From an uncultured Pseudomonas sp. (GTDB lineage: Bacteria > Pseudomonadota > Gammaproteobacteria > Pseudomonadales > Pseudomonadaceae), in NCBI RefSeq assembly GCF_946885955.1, contig NZ_CAMPHI010000001.1, positions 204,973 to 268,972 on the forward strand: a stretch of DNA of 64,000 nucleotides, written 5' to 3'. A program made the position numbers and the translations under genes. Shown one piece after another: positions 9,229 to 21,237 of this stretch (position 1 is the first letter of the stretch; each line of letters begins with the position of its first letter). Below the pieces are notes generated by a model, which made no database searches, was not told the origin of the DNA, and saw only the letters and a list, made by a program, of their open reading frames with translations.

Positions 9229-9613
9229 CGTTTTTAGCGGCAACTGCGCGTTCTGACGCGGCACACCCGGCCGGCGGCAGTGCCGGCGCCGGGCTCAACA
9301 GTGTCTGGCACGCGGTGCCGGCAACCCGGGTGGCCATTGCACCGCCCACCCGAGCCCGAGCCTTGATGACACCAGCGCGGCAGTCGCCGGTCGGCTTGCA
9401 TGTGCCTCGATTTTTTTCACCTAGACTAACAACAAGCCCATCGGCGGGCGCTCGACTGCGAGCGGGGACGCTTCTCCAGCAATTTCACGCCAGCAGGCCC
9501 TTCGGCGATCGTGCCCCAACGGTTCGCCCGGAAAAACCGCAACAGATGATCGAGCAGATCCGCAGCGGCGTCGCCCAAGCGGACCGACACTGACCTGAAT
9601 GCAAGGCCGACCG
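9229..9613. other. Intergenic region between mscL and the EAL regulator operon
   Basis: About 385 bases without a supported gene. A G+C-rich imperfect hairpin (arms CCCGGC/GCCGGG) lies near 9265-9295 after mscL. The promoter of the signalling operon that starts at 9614 must lie toward the right end. No known operator was recognised. Confidence 0.5.
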
Positions 9614-11833
9614 ATGAGTGACTCAGCAGAAGACGAGCTGTTTTCCTTCGATGACGAAGCCAATGGCGATGACGATCGCGAACTTGGCCCCCGCTGGCAC
9701 GTCCTGATCGTCGACGACGATCGGGATGTGCACCAATCCACCTGTTTCGCCCTGGCCAATACGGAAATCCTCGACCGCCCATTGAATTTCCTGCATGCCT
9801 ACTCGGCGGAGCAGGCAATCGATGTACTGAGCGAGCAGCCACAAGTCGCGGTGATTCTGCTGGACGTGGTGATGGAGTCCGAGCATGCCGGGCTGCACCT
9901 GGTGCGGCGCATTCGCGAGGACCTGCAGAACAGCGAAGCGCGAATCATCCTGCGCACCGGCCAGCCCGGCTATGCGCCGGAGATGGAGGCGATCCGCGAT
10001 TACGACATCAACGACTACAAGACCAAGTCCGAGCTGACCCGCAACCGCCTGTACACCGCCCTGACCGCGGCCATCCGCAGCTATGACCAGATCCACACCA
10101 TCAACACCAGCAGGCGCGGCCTGGGCATGGTGATCCATGCCAGCAGCCACCTGCTCGCGCGCCAGGGCGTCAGCGAGTTCGCCGCCGGCATCATCACCCA
10201 GATCTGCGGCTTGTTCGGCCTGCCCCCCGAGGGCGTGGTGTGCGCCTATGATCACCAGGCATCCCCCGCCCACGCCTTGATCGTGGCCGCGGCCGGCAGC
10301 CTGACCGACTGCATCGACAAACAGCTCGACCAGTTGCCCAACCAGACTGTCGCCCAGGCGCTATGCCAGACCCTGGATCAGCGCTGCAACCTGTTCGGCA
10401 GCCATTCGACCACCCTGTTCTTCCCCGGCCAGGGCCACAATCACATGGCCGCCTACCTGCAAACCGAACGCCCGCTGAGCGAACTGGACCGGCAGCTGCT
10501 GGAGGTGTTCTGCAGCAATATCATCGTCACCCTGGACAATGTGCTGCTGCTAAGCCAGCTCAAGGATCACGCCTATAACGACCAGTTGCTGCACATCCCC
10601 AACCGCTTGGCGCTGATCAATGCCCTGGATGCCGCCCTGGCCGGCGCCAACCCCGGCGACACCACCCTGGCACTGATCGATATCGATGGTTTCTCCGAGC
10701 TCAACGACACCCTCGGGCACCAGCACGGCGATGCGCTCCTTGCCGCGGTGGTCGAGCGTCTGAAGCAGGAATTACCGGCCGGCACCCTGCTGGCCCGGGT
10801 CGCGGGCGACGTGTTCGGCATTCTCGCGAGCAACCAGGTGGCCAATGCCGACACCCTCGGCACACTGTTCCGCCGCCCGCTGTGCTTCGCCACGCTCAGT
10901 CAGAGCCTGAGTACCACCATAGGCCTGACCTGCCTGGATCAAATCGACGGTAACGGCAGCGAAGCGCTGAAGGCGGCGAATATCGCGCTCAAGCACGGCA
11001 AACAGCACGAGCGCGGCCGCATCAGCCATTTCACCCGGGCCATGGAGCAGGAAACCCGCGCCCGCGTACAGCTCTTGCAGGAACTGCGCAACGCGTTCGA
11101 ACACAAGCATTTGTTCGTCGTCTACCAGCCCCAGGTGTGCCTGGCCACGCGCCGTTTGATCGGCATGGAAGCACTGCTGCGCTGGCGCAAGGACGACGGC
11201 CAGTTCGTCTCGCCGGCGCAGTTCATCCCCCTGGCGGAAAGCTCCGGGCTGATCATCGCCCTCGGCGACTGGGTACTGCGCAGCGCCTGCCGCGACCTGC
11301 AGCGGATCAACCAGCAGAGCGGCCTGAAGCTGCGCATGGCGGTCAATGTGTCGGTGGTGCAGTTCCGCCAGACCGACTTCCTCGACACGCTGATGCGCGC
11401 GCTCAACGACAGCGGCATCGATCCCCGGCTCCTGGAATTGGAAATCACCGAGTCGGTGGCCATGCTCGAAGCCGATTTCATGCTCGACCTGCTCAACCGC
11501 ATCAAGCAGCTCGGTGTGAGCATCGCCGTCGACGACTTCGGCACCGGTTTTTCCTCGCTCAGCTATCTCGAGCAGCTGAATATCGATCGTCTGAAAATCG
11601 ACTTCAGTTTCATCCAGCACATGGAGCAGAGCGAGGGCAGCCGGCGCATTGTCGAGACCATCATCAAGCTGGGCCGCGGCCTGCAGCTGGAGCTGATCGC
11701 CGAGGGCATCGAACAGCAAAGCCAGGCCAACGTGCTCACACAAATGGGCTGCCATGAAGGCCAGGGCTACCTGTTCGCCAAGCCACTCGAACTGGAGGCG
11801 CTGCTCAGCTACATCGGTGCCGAACCCTCTTGA
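9614..11833 (+). CDS. Response regulator with DUF3369, degenerate GGDEF and EAL domains (c-di-GMP phosphodiesterase)
   Basis: 739-residue cytoplasmic regulator. The receiver domain (about 28-150) has D34-D36 and phospho-acceptor Asp84 (ILLDVVMES). DUF3369 follows (about 165-310), then a GGDEF domain whose active site reads AGDVF (397-401) instead of GGDEF, so it is probably catalytically dead. The EAL domain (about 500-735) keeps EALLRW (from residue 519), ELEITESV and DDFGTGFSSL, so phosphodiesterase activity is expected. The ATG at 9614 is preferred over 9599 because AAGG lies 7 bases upstream of it. It is followed by a periplasmic binding lipoprotein and a sensor kinase, its likely input chain. 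Confidence 0.9.
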   Translation: MSDSAEDELFSFDDEANGDDDRELGPRWHVLIVDDDRDVHQSTCFALANTEILDRPLNFLHAYSAEQAIDVLSEQPQVAVILLDVVMESEHAGLHLVRRIREDLQNSEARIILRTGQPGYAPEMEAIRDYDINDYKTKSELTRNRLYTALTAAIRSYDQIHTINTSRRGLGMVIHASSHLLARQGVSEFAAGIITQICGLFGLPPEGVVCAYDHQASPAHALIVAAAGSLTDCIDKQLDQLPNQTVAQALCQTLDQRCNLFGSHSTTLFFPGQGHNHMAAYLQTERPLSELDRQLLEVFCSNIIVTLDNVLLLSQLKDHAYNDQLLHIPNRLALINALDAALAGANPGDTTLALIDIDGFSELNDTLGHQHGDALLAAVVERLKQELPAGTLLARVAGDVFGILASNQVANADTLGTLFRRPLCFATLSQSLSTTIGLTCLDQIDGNGSEALKAANIALKHGKQHERGRISHFTRAMEQETRARVQLLQELRNAFEHKHLFVVYQPQVCLATRRLIGMEALLRWRKDDGQFVSPAQFIPLAESSGLIIALGDWVLRSACRDLQRINQQSGLKLRMAVNVSVVQFRQTDFLDTLMRALNDSGIDPRLLELEITESVAMLEADFMLDLLNRIKQLGVSIAVDDFGTGFSSLSYLEQLNIDRLKIDFSFIQHMEQSEGSRRIVETIIKLGRGLQLELIAEGIEQQSQANVLTQMGCHEGQGYLFAKPLELEALLSYIGAEPS

Positions 11834-11881
11834 ACGCCGCCCGGGCCGATGAGCGCCTTAGCGAGGTTATCCGCCACGACC

Positions 11882-12992
11882 ATGACCAGGATTTTTTTCA
11901 ACTGCCGAATAAGGCCCGCGCTGATTGTCTGCGCCGGCCTGCTGCTGCTCGCCTGCGATAAGCAGACCAGTGCGCCGCAGCCGATTCGCCTGGGGGTGAT
12001 CGTCGATATTTCGGGCCCCAGCGCCAGCCTGGGGATAGCCGGGCGCAACGGCATCCAACTGGCCGTTGAACAAGCCAACGCGGCCGGAGGCATCCAGGGC
12101 CGCAATATCGAACTGTTGTTTCGCGACGACGCCTCCGACCCCGAGCGCGCCACGCAGGTGGCGCAGGAGCTGATCGACGCCCGGGTGGATGCCGTATTGG
12201 GGCCCATGACCAGCACCATCGCCGAACAGCTGGCGCCGCAGTTCACCGCCGCCGGCATCCTGCTGATGGGTGGCACGCCGCTGAGCCCGCTGCTCGCCGG
12301 GCGTGATGACCAGTTCTTCCGCATCCTCAGCCACGACAATCCGGACGCCCGCGATATCGCCACCCACCTGCAGCAGCAATACGGGGTGAAGCGGGTCAAC
12401 GTGATCATCGAACTGAGCAATCACAGCTTCACCCGTCCCTGGCTCGCCGACTTCACCCGCCATCTGCAGGATGCCGGCGGCGGTGTGGATGAGGTGGTGG
12501 AATTCAACCGTAACGGCGATACCGATTTCGTCGCCCTGGCGCAACGCGCCCTGGCCAACCAGCCGGCGGCGGTGGTGCTGATCAGCAGCGCCCTGGACAC
12601 CGCGCTGCTGGCGACCCATTTGCGCCAACGCAGCCCGCAGATCAAGCTCGCCACCCCGGCCTGGGCGGCGGCCGACGCCCTGCTGGAAATGGGCGGGCGA
12701 GCGATGGAAGGTATCCTCACAGCCCAGGCGTTTGACCTGAACAATCAGTCGAGCGAGTTTCTCGAGTTCAAGCAGCGCTATCAGGAGCGCTTCTATCAGA
12801 GCGTCGATACCGCAGCGGTCACCACCTATAACGCCACCAATGTATTGATTTCCGCGCTGCGCCAACGCCTACCCGGCGAACAACCGAAACAGGTGCTGCT
12901 GCGTATCCGTCAGTTCGAAAGCCTGCAGCGACCGATCGTCTTCGACGATTTCGGCGACAGCGACAGCCGTCTCTATCCCATGGTGGTGCGCG

Positions 12993-13018
<26 letters not shown>
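11882..13018 (+). CDS. LivK-like ABC-type substrate-binding lipoprotein
   Basis: 378-residue periplasmic binding protein of the branched-chain amino acid (Peripla_BP_6) type. The signal peptide ends in the lipobox LLLLAC, with Cys25 as lipidation site, and the mature part opens PIRLGVIVDISGPSASLG. Later AGRNGIQLAVEQANAAGG and VDAVLGPMTSTIAEQLAP are typical of the fold. An in-frame ATG at 11849 is possible, but the later start gives a normal signal peptide. No permease or ATPase gene is nearby. Instead it overlaps the sensor kinase gene by 26 bases, so it is probably a ligand receptor for that kinase rather than part of a transporter. Confidence 0.85.
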
Positions 13019-15484
<2,466 letters not shown>

Positions 15485-15494
<10 letters not shown>

Positions 15495-16258
15495 TTCTCC
15501 ACCGCCACCTGGCCCGGCCGGCGGCTCAGGCTCAAGTGCAAATCGCGGTGCTTCAGCAGGGCGCGGGTGTCCTCGATCATCTGCGGATTACCGCAGAGCA
15601 TCAGCCGCGAATGCTCGGGGCTCAGGGTCAGGCCGGCGGCGCGTTCCAGCTCGCCGCTTTGCAGCAAGGTGGTGATGCGCCCATGCAGACAGCCCGGCGC
15701 CCGCTCGCGGGTGAGCAGCGGCAGATAGTGCAGACGATCGACGTATTCGGCCAGGTGCGGCTGCCGGCCCAGCCCCTGGATCAACGGCTGATAGGCCAGC
15801 TCGCTGGCGGTGCGAGCGCTATAGACCAGAACGATGCGTTCGAAGCGCTGCCAGGCTTCGAAATCCTGCAGGATCGAAAGAAACGGCGCCAAGCCGGTAC
15901 CGCTGGCCAGCAGCCACAGGTCGCGGCCGCCAATGAAACGGTCGAGGGTGAGAAAGCCGTACGCCTGCTTGTCGACCAACAGGCTGTCGCCAGCGCGCAG
16001 ACGGCTCAACTCGGAAGTGAACTCGCCGCCAGGGACCACAATGGAAAAGAACTCCAGAAACTCGTCATGCGGCGCCGAGACCATCGAATAAGGCCGCCAG
16101 ACTATGCTGCCGTCGGCCTTCTCCACTCCCAGACGGGCGAACTGGCCAGCCTGGAAACGAAACGCCGGGTCCCGCGAACAACGCAGGCTGAACAATGTGT
16201 TCGACCAGACCTGGATGGCCGAGAGGGTTTGCCGTGTGTATTTCTCATCGATGGACAT
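15485..16258 (-). CDS. fpr: Ferredoxin--NADP+ reductase (E. coli-type subclass)
   Basis: 257-residue FAD enzyme moving electrons between NADPH and ferredoxin or flavodoxin, used in oxidative-stress and Fe-S metabolism. FAD-binding RPYSMVSAP, phosphate-binding GEFTSELSRL, and the NADP domain ASGTGLAPFLSILQD are present. The C-terminus ends VENYW, with the terminal Trp seen in E. coli Fpr. Start 16258 (MSIDEKYTRQTL) is chosen over an upstream ATG at 16369 because the extra part has no family match. Its 3' end overlaps the convergent kinase gene by 10 bases. A dctP-type gene lies upstream on the same strand. Confidence 0.92.
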
Positions 16259-16381
16259 ACTGGCCCCGAGTTCATGCGGATTGCACAAACCCAGTGTCGC
16301 GCAACAGCAGCCGGACAAATACCGGCAAAACCTGGGGATTCTCGATTTCTGGACGGTTAGCCGGTGCAACCTAACGCCATG

Positions 16382-17377
16382 CTAGCGGCGATTGACCGTC
16401 TGCGCGGCACGCAGCATGTCGGCACCGATGCTGGCCTCGTAGTGTTTCCACAGGGGCTGCATGGCGGCGCGCAAAGCGGCGTGTTCTTCCGCTGTCAGGC
16501 TGACCAGCTTGGTCTTACCGCCGGCCAGCAGCTGCTCGCGGGCTTTCTGATTGAGCGCCTCGGCGTCCCGGTTCACCGCAAAGGTCACCTCCTGAATTAT
16601 GGCTTCCAGCTCGGTACGGGTCTTGTACGGGATGCTGTTCCAGAACGTGACATTGCTCACCAGCATGTAATTGAGCGAACCGTGGTTGGTTTCGGTGATA
16701 AACGGCTGCACGCTGTCGAGCTTCTGGCTGACGATGTTCGACCAGGGGTTTTCCGCGCCCTGTACCTTGCCGCTTTGCAGCGCCGCGAAGGTTTCGGCAA
16801 ACGGCATGGCGATGCCACTGGCCGCAACCGCCTTGAACTGCGATTCGAGTACCGTCGATGGTTGAATGCGAAACGCCAGGCCCTTGGCATCGGCCGGCTG
16901 GCGCAGCTCACGGGTGGCCGAGAGCTGCTTCATGCCGTTGTTCCAGAACGCCAGACCATAAATGTTCTGCTCGCTCATGGAGCGCAGCAGTTCACGGCTC
17001 TTGTCACGTTTCTGGAAACGTTTGACCGCCTCCAGGTCATCGAACAGGAACGGCAAGTCAAACAGCTGCAACTGCTTGGTGTAGGCCTCGAACTTGGACA
17101 GTGAAGGCGCCAGCATCTGCACCTGATTGTTACGCAGCGCCTCCAGCTCATCGGCATCGCCAAACAACGCAGAATTCGCATACACCTCAACCGCCACCTC
17201 GCCGGCCAGGCGCTCTTCCACCAACTGTTTGAACAACAAGGCCCCCTTGCCCTTGGGGGTGTCCTCAGCCACCACATGGGAGAACTTGATAACGATAGGA
17301 GCCTTGCCTTCCGCCAGGGTCGGGCTTGCCGCGACCAGCAACGCGGTGAAGGTTAAAGACAACAGGGACTTGAACAT
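16382..17377 (-). CDS. TRAP transporter substrate-binding protein (DctP family), orphan
   Basis: 331-residue periplasmic binding protein. The signal peptide MFKSLLSLTFTALLVAASPT is cleaved after Ala; the mature part starts with PIVIKFSHVVAEDTPKGKGA. The family Arg that binds carboxylates is in GLAFRIQPSTVLESQFKA, and NPWSNIVSQKLDSVQ is typical of DctP. The start at 17377 has AAAAGG 7 bases upstream, better than 17383 or 17482. No DctQ or DctM membrane genes are adjacent, so either they lie elsewhere or the protein works as a sensor partner. Ligand probably an organic acid, inferred from family. Confidence 0.9.
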   Translation of the reverse strand: MFKSLLSLTFTALLVAASPTLAEGKAPIVIKFSHVVAEDTPKGKGALLFKQLVEERLAGEVAVEVYANSALFGDADELEALRNNQVQMLAPSLSKFEAYTKQLQLFDLPFLFDDLEAVKRFQKRDKSRELLRSMSEQNIYGLAFWNNGMKQLSATRELRQPADAKGLAFRIQPSTVLESQFKAVAASGIAMPFAETFAALQSGKVQGAENPWSNIVSQKLDSVQPFITETNHGSLNYMLVSNVTFWNSIPYKTRTELEAIIQEVTFAVNRDAEALNQKAREQLLAGGKTKLVSLTAEEHAALRAAMQPLWKHYEASIGADMLRAAQTVNRR

Positions 17378-17740
17378 GAACATACCTTTTACAAATAGAA
17401 CGCCGTGAAGCCTGCATGGGCAGGCCTCATTGAGAGGGGGATGGGTTATGGATGAGCCAGAGGAACACGGGGTCTTGGTCATCAGGCGCTACCAGATCGC
17501 AGCCGGGCGCAATGCTCGGGGTCTGGCTATTGTTCGAATACCGACCTTGCTGACTCATCGCTAGCAAGCACGACTGAGCCGATCCGCAAGGGGGCGGCAT
17601 TCTTCGGTAAAGCACCGCCCGGCACAACCGCGGTTTGCTGAACCAGCTCTCAGTTCCGAGACTTTTCTGGCGCTTGCACCGACAATAGCGACCAACTGCA
17701 CTTTCTATCGCGCCCCTGCGGCCCGCCACTCGAGTTTTCC
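17378..17740. other. Divergent intergenic region between the DctP gene and rlmG
   Basis: About 363 bases separating two divergent genes. It must carry both promoters. No operator, small gene or repeat was recognised; short open frames across it are not protein-like. Confidence 0.5.
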
Positions 17741-18865
17741 ATGCCTTTGCTTAGCACCCCGTTCGCCCAACTCGATCTGATTCGCCAACCCGACCAACCG
17801 AACGAGCCGTTGCAGGCGTTCGATGCCGCGGACGAATACCTGCTCAACCATCTGTATGAGCAAGGGCTATCGAGCAGCGCGCGGGTATTGGTGCTGAATG
17901 ACAATTTCGGCGCGCTGGCGGTCAGCCTGTCCGGGCAGGCCAAGATCACCAACAGCGGCGACTCGCACCTCGGCCACCTGGGCTTGCAGATCAACCTGCT
18001 GCGCAACCAACTGCCGGCGGATGCCGTAAGTTTTGTGCCGGCCAGCGAAGTCGCCCAGGGGCCTTTCGACCTGGTGCTGATCCGCGTGCCCAAAACCCTG
18101 GCGCTGTTGGAAGAACAACTGATCCGCCTGCATGGCCAACTGGCTCATGGCGCCCAGGTGATAGCCGCGGCGATGGTCAAACATTTGCCGCGCGCCGCCG
18201 GCGATCTGCTGGAAAAATACATCGGCCCGGTGCAAGCCTCGCTGGCGGTAAAGAAAGCCCGACTGTTGTTCGCCACGCCCGAAACCAAACCTGCCCCGGT
18301 ATCGCCCTACCCCACGCGCTATCGCCTGGATAAACCGGCACTGGAACTGCTCAACCACGCCAATGTGTTTTGCCGCGAAGACCTGGACATCGGTACCCGC
18401 GCCTTCCTCCCGCACCTGCCGAAACACCTGGGACGTATGCGCGTCGCGGACCTCGGCTGCGGTAATGGCGTGCTCGGCATCGCCTACGCTCTCGGTAGCC
18501 CTCTGGCCGAACTGACGCTGGTGGATGAATCCTATATGGCGGTGCAATCGGCCCGGGAAAACTGGCGTGCCGCATTCGGCGAACGCCCGGTCGAAATCCG
18601 CGCCGGCGACGGCCTGGCCGAACAACCCGAAGATTCCCTCGACCTGGTGCTGTGCAACCCACCGTTCCACCAGCAACAAGTGGTCGGCGACTTCCTCGCC
18701 TGGCGCATGTTCCAGCAAGCCCGCGCGGCGCTGGTCAAGGGTGGCGAACTGTGGATCGTCGGCAACCGCCACCTTGGCTACCACGCCAAGCTCAAACGCC
18801 TGTTCCGTGGCGTCGAACAGGTCGCCGCGACGCCGAAGTTTGTGGTTTTGAAAGCGATTAAATAG
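17741..18865 (+). CDS. rlmG: 23S rRNA (guanine1835-N2)-methyltransferase RlmG
   Basis: 374-residue two-domain rRNA methyltransferase. The N-terminal RlmG-type recognition domain begins MPLLSTPFAQLDLIRQPDQP. The C-terminal catalytic Rossmann domain carries the SAM motif VADLGCGNGVLGIAYA (about 232-247) and the N2-guanine motif NPPFHQQ. Length is normal. It is the last clear core gene before the lower-GC insertion on its right. Confidence 0.93.
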   Translation: MPLLSTPFAQLDLIRQPDQPNEPLQAFDAADEYLLNHLYEQGLSSSARVLVLNDNFGALAVSLSGQAKITNSGDSHLGHLGLQINLLRNQLPADAVSFVPASEVAQGPFDLVLIRVPKTLALLEEQLIRLHGQLAHGAQVIAAAMVKHLPRAAGDLLEKYIGPVQASLAVKKARLLFATPETKPAPVSPYPTRYRLDKPALELLNHANVFCREDLDIGTRAFLPHLPKHLGRMRVADLGCGNGVLGIAYALGSPLAELTLVDESYMAVQSARENWRAAFGERPVEIRAGDGLAEQPEDSLDLVLCNPPFHQQQVVGDFLAWRMFQQARAALVKGGELWIVGNRHLGYHAKLKRLFRGVEQVAATPKFVVLKAIK

Positions 18866-19136
18866 GCACGGCCCGTTATTCACAGGGTGGGTTAGCAAGT
18901 CCAGTAGAGGTAGACAGTTTCGGTATGGATCGACTAGCTTCTTAATTTGCTCGCTAAGCCGTTCCAAGAGCGTGGGTTTGCCGTCACCCCTGTCATGTTT
19001 CTCTTCGATGCAGTCGCGTTTACCGTTACCATCTTCAATCCGGGCAAGGGCTTAGCCCCCGCAAAGTTTACTTGGCACCTTTCGTATGCAAATGCGAATT
19101 TACTTCGCCTAATTAATAAGCACTAAGGAGACGTTA
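18866..19136. other. Left boundary of a lower-GC insertion
   Basis: Composition falls here from the high-GC background toward A+T-rich sequence near 19080-19130. A fragment of the GGGTGGGTTAG repeat family sits at about 18884-18897, right after rlmG. No integrase, tRNA end or direct repeat was recognised, so the insertion mechanism is not visible. Confidence 0.45.
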
Positions 19137-20180
19137 GTGGGCAAGCTGAGCATGAGAACAGCAGCGCTAATCGGAGCATCAATCGGAATTGTCGGAATTT
19201 TCACATTACAGGTTGCAACAGCCGATACAACAACAAAGACAGAGTCCGCGCTCTTTAGTGTTCTGCAATTTATTCTGTCTATAGCGTTCGCCTGGATCTT
19301 GTCCACTAAATCGAATGAGAAGAATTTTCAAGACTCTCAGAAGAAATTTGCCATTGCTGCATTTAGACGGATTAAGGAGATTGAACGAGCGCTATCGAGG
19401 GCACAGCAATTAGTTGTAACTGACAGTGAAGGTAAAGCATCACCTCGAGTAGGACATCATGGTTTGATCGTCAGCCTACTCAGTGCCCAAGACGCTGTTA
19501 ATTCTTCGATTGCGGATTGGGGGGATGTAATCGGAAGCGAGATTCAAGTGGCCGCAGAGATCGAAAAACTTAAGTCGCTTCGAAAAACCGCTGACAAATT
19601 TGAACGTGACTACATCGATAATCTTCGTCGCGAAGTGGCACCGGCAAGCCCAGAGCTGGCACCAAAGATTCAGGCGCTTCAAGAGTCGCTGCCTGGTTCT
19701 CTGAAAATAACGGAGTCGCAAGATGCAGATCACCCTGAACTCAAAGCAATCATTCAGCTTCAAAACTTGATGGCCAATGAAGTCATAAAGCTTTATGGAT
19801 TTTGGACCGAAGACGATTCGTTTTCATCGACCCCAGAAGATTTGAACCCTGGGGACATCGTCTATATCGCAAGGGGTTACACGGAGCACAGATCTGACGT
19901 TGTTCTGGCCTACAAACCCGATAAGTCATGGTTTGGCGTGATTACAAATCCTTTTGCCGAGCTGGAACTTGACTATGACAGCTTCACAAATTTGTTTGAA
20001 CACATGCTTTCGCTTGACCTACGCCCGCCACAATTTGGAGGGCAAATGATTCCGTGCACAGTAATCGCGGTTGGGGAAAAGAACGAGGGTAACGAATGCG
20101 AGACACGCAGCTTCGATTTAGCGCTACCAATCACCAACCAGATGCGTAAAAGACTTTCGTCTGATGGTGGGATGAATTGA
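19137..20180 (+). CDS. Unrecognised membrane protein, two helices plus soluble domain
   Basis: 347-residue protein of unknown function. Two membrane helices lie at about 8-28 and 38-57 (ALFSVLQFILSIAFAWILST). A charged, probably coiled-coil region follows (about 60-200, with repeated Glu/Lys/Leu such as EIEKLKSLRKTADKFERD). A C-terminal soluble domain (about 225-345) includes TPEDLNPGDIVYIARGY and WFGVITNPFAELELDYD. The start is GTG, with AAGGAG 6 bases upstream. Base composition is visibly poorer in G+C than its neighbours, suggesting transfer. A sensor or defence role is possible but nothing in the sequence proves it. Confidence 0.7.
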   Translation: MGKLSMRTAALIGASIGIVGIFTLQVATADTTTKTESALFSVLQFILSIAFAWILSTKSNEKNFQDSQKKFAIAAFRRIKEIERALSRAQQLVVTDSEGKASPRVGHHGLIVSLLSAQDAVNSSIADWGDVIGSEIQVAAEIEKLKSLRKTADKFERDYIDNLRREVAPASPELAPKIQALQESLPGSLKITESQDADHPELKAIIQLQNLMANEVIKLYGFWTEDDSFSSTPEDLNPGDIVYIARGYTEHRSDVVLAYKPDKSWFGVITNPFAELELDYDSFTNLFEHMLSLDLRPPQFGGQMIPCTVIAVGEKNEGNECETRSFDLALPITNQMRKRLSSDGGMN

Positions 20181-20278
20181 TACCTTTCGGCAGCAGAACG
20201 GGGGACAAACTACGATTTTCGCGCTAAAGAAACCATGACCTGTTCTCTATTACTTATTCTTAAAGTCGGAGTCGCGCC

Positions 20279-21010
20279 ATGCCATTCACCGTGCCTTTCA
20301 ACTTCCACTTTGCCGCTGGTGACTTGATTTACGGACTGGCGCCCGTCCGGCCAAGACTCGTTTTTCATTTCGGGGCGGAAATCATCAACGCGGGCGGTCC
20401 CGCAACGGTGGACCAATACCGCGCAAGCAGTATGCAAGGATTGCGCAAGACTGACCGTACAGCATGGAGGCAATTCCTTCGGGATAATGAAGCCCATCAA
20501 AAATATAGCCGCTACGCACAGGCGATACGTGGTAACGAGAACGACGAGGACCGATTCGCGACTGTCGTTACCAGCGCCATCCTGCAAAATGCAGCATGGC
20601 GTGCCAAGTCGAAATTTGGGATGGAATGGACGCTTCGCAATCATCGCGGGCATATCCACTTCCTGCTTGATGACATCGAGATGGGCGCGGTAGTCACCAA
20701 GACACACCATTTCGTAGACGCAGCAGGCACTGTGCTGGCCCAGGATATGCCGACTGGACGCTCGCCCGCCGCGGTGGCGAAGGAGCGCACCATCACACAC
20801 TCCGAATTGCGTTGGGTCTACCGCAACCGCGGCAACCCACTGGTGCAGGCTGGTGTGCAATTCTGGCGTACCGTGGGAGGTGTGCTCCAACCCTGCGTAC
20901 CGCCCTGGACCAACATCGCGGCCATGACCACTTTACCATCTGGCGCCGTAGTGACCTGGCGGCATGCCTGGTTCCTGTACCGGCCCACCACCGAGCGCAA
21001 CGTCTTCTAA
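20279..21010 (+). CDS. Unrecognised 243-residue protein in the insertion
   Basis: Soluble protein without signal peptide or membrane helix. It opens MPFTVPFNFHFAAGDLIYGL. The middle is rich in aromatic and charged residues (WRAKSKFGMEWTLRNHRGHI), and a C-terminal segment reads ITHSELRWVYRNRGNP, then VQFW and CVPPW, which looks like a conserved motif I cannot name. GGAG precedes the ATG. It lies about 100 bases after the membrane protein, same strand, with intermediate base composition. An antisense frame covers much of it but lacks protein character. Toxin or effector function is conceivable; not assigned. Confidence 0.65.
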   Translation: MPFTVPFNFHFAAGDLIYGLAPVRPRLVFHFGAEIINAGGPATVDQYRASSMQGLRKTDRTAWRQFLRDNEAHQKYSRYAQAIRGNENDEDRFATVVTSAILQNAAWRAKSKFGMEWTLRNHRGHIHFLLDDIEMGAVVTKTHHFVDAAGTVLAQDMPTGRSPAAVAKERTITHSELRWVYRNRGNPLVQAGVQFWRTVGGVLQPCVPPWTNIAAMTTLPSGAVVTWRHAWFLYRPTTERNVF

Positions 21011-21011
21011 T

Positions 21012-21050
21012 ACACAGGATGGGTTGAGCGCAGCGATACCCATCAATTCG
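21012..21050. repeat. GGATGGGTTGAGCGCAGCGATACCC repeat fragment
   Basis: Sequence of the ACAGGATGGGTTGAGCGCAG type followed by GCGATACCCATC. It is a relative of the element at 27401 and of the fragment after rlmG. It marks the right edge of the insertion. Confidence 0.6.
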
Positions 21051-21083
21051 TTGCCCCTTCCCCCCGTCACACAACTTCCTAGC

Positions 21084-21227
21084 CTACGGCGTTCCCAACC
21101 CCGCCGCCTGCATAAACAGGCGCAGCAACCAGACCACCGCGCCGAGGGCCAGCACGCTGCCGGTCCAGAGCGCCAGGAGCCAGCCGAGGCGTTGCCATAG
21201 CGGTTTCTTTTCCGGCATCTCACTCAT
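21084..21227 (-). CDS. DUF2474 small membrane protein of the cyanide-insensitive oxidase
   Basis: 47-residue protein, MSEMPEKKPLWQRLGWLLAL, followed by a single membrane helix (about 15-38) and ending AAGLGTP. Small DUF2474 proteins are encoded after cioB in pseudomonads, in the place CydX takes in E. coli, and probably stabilise the oxidase. It starts 10 bases after the cioB stop on the same strand. It is too short for routine ORF lists and was found by translating the gap. Confidence 0.85.
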   Translation of the reverse strand: MSEMPEKKPLWQRLGWLLALWTGSVLALGAVVWLLRLFMQAAGLGTP

Positions 21228-21237
21228 CCGTGCGCCC

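Noticed and set aside
20210..20890. 226-codon minus-strand frame opposite the 243-residue protein
   Set aside because: No ribosome site, Cys/His-rich odd composition; the plus-strand frame has better protein character and GGAG upstream.
21084..21227. CydX as the identity of the small oxidase subunit
   Set aside because: The sequence MSEMPEKKPLWQRLGW lacks the CydX opening (MWYFAW-type) and fits DUF2474, the usual companion of CioAB.
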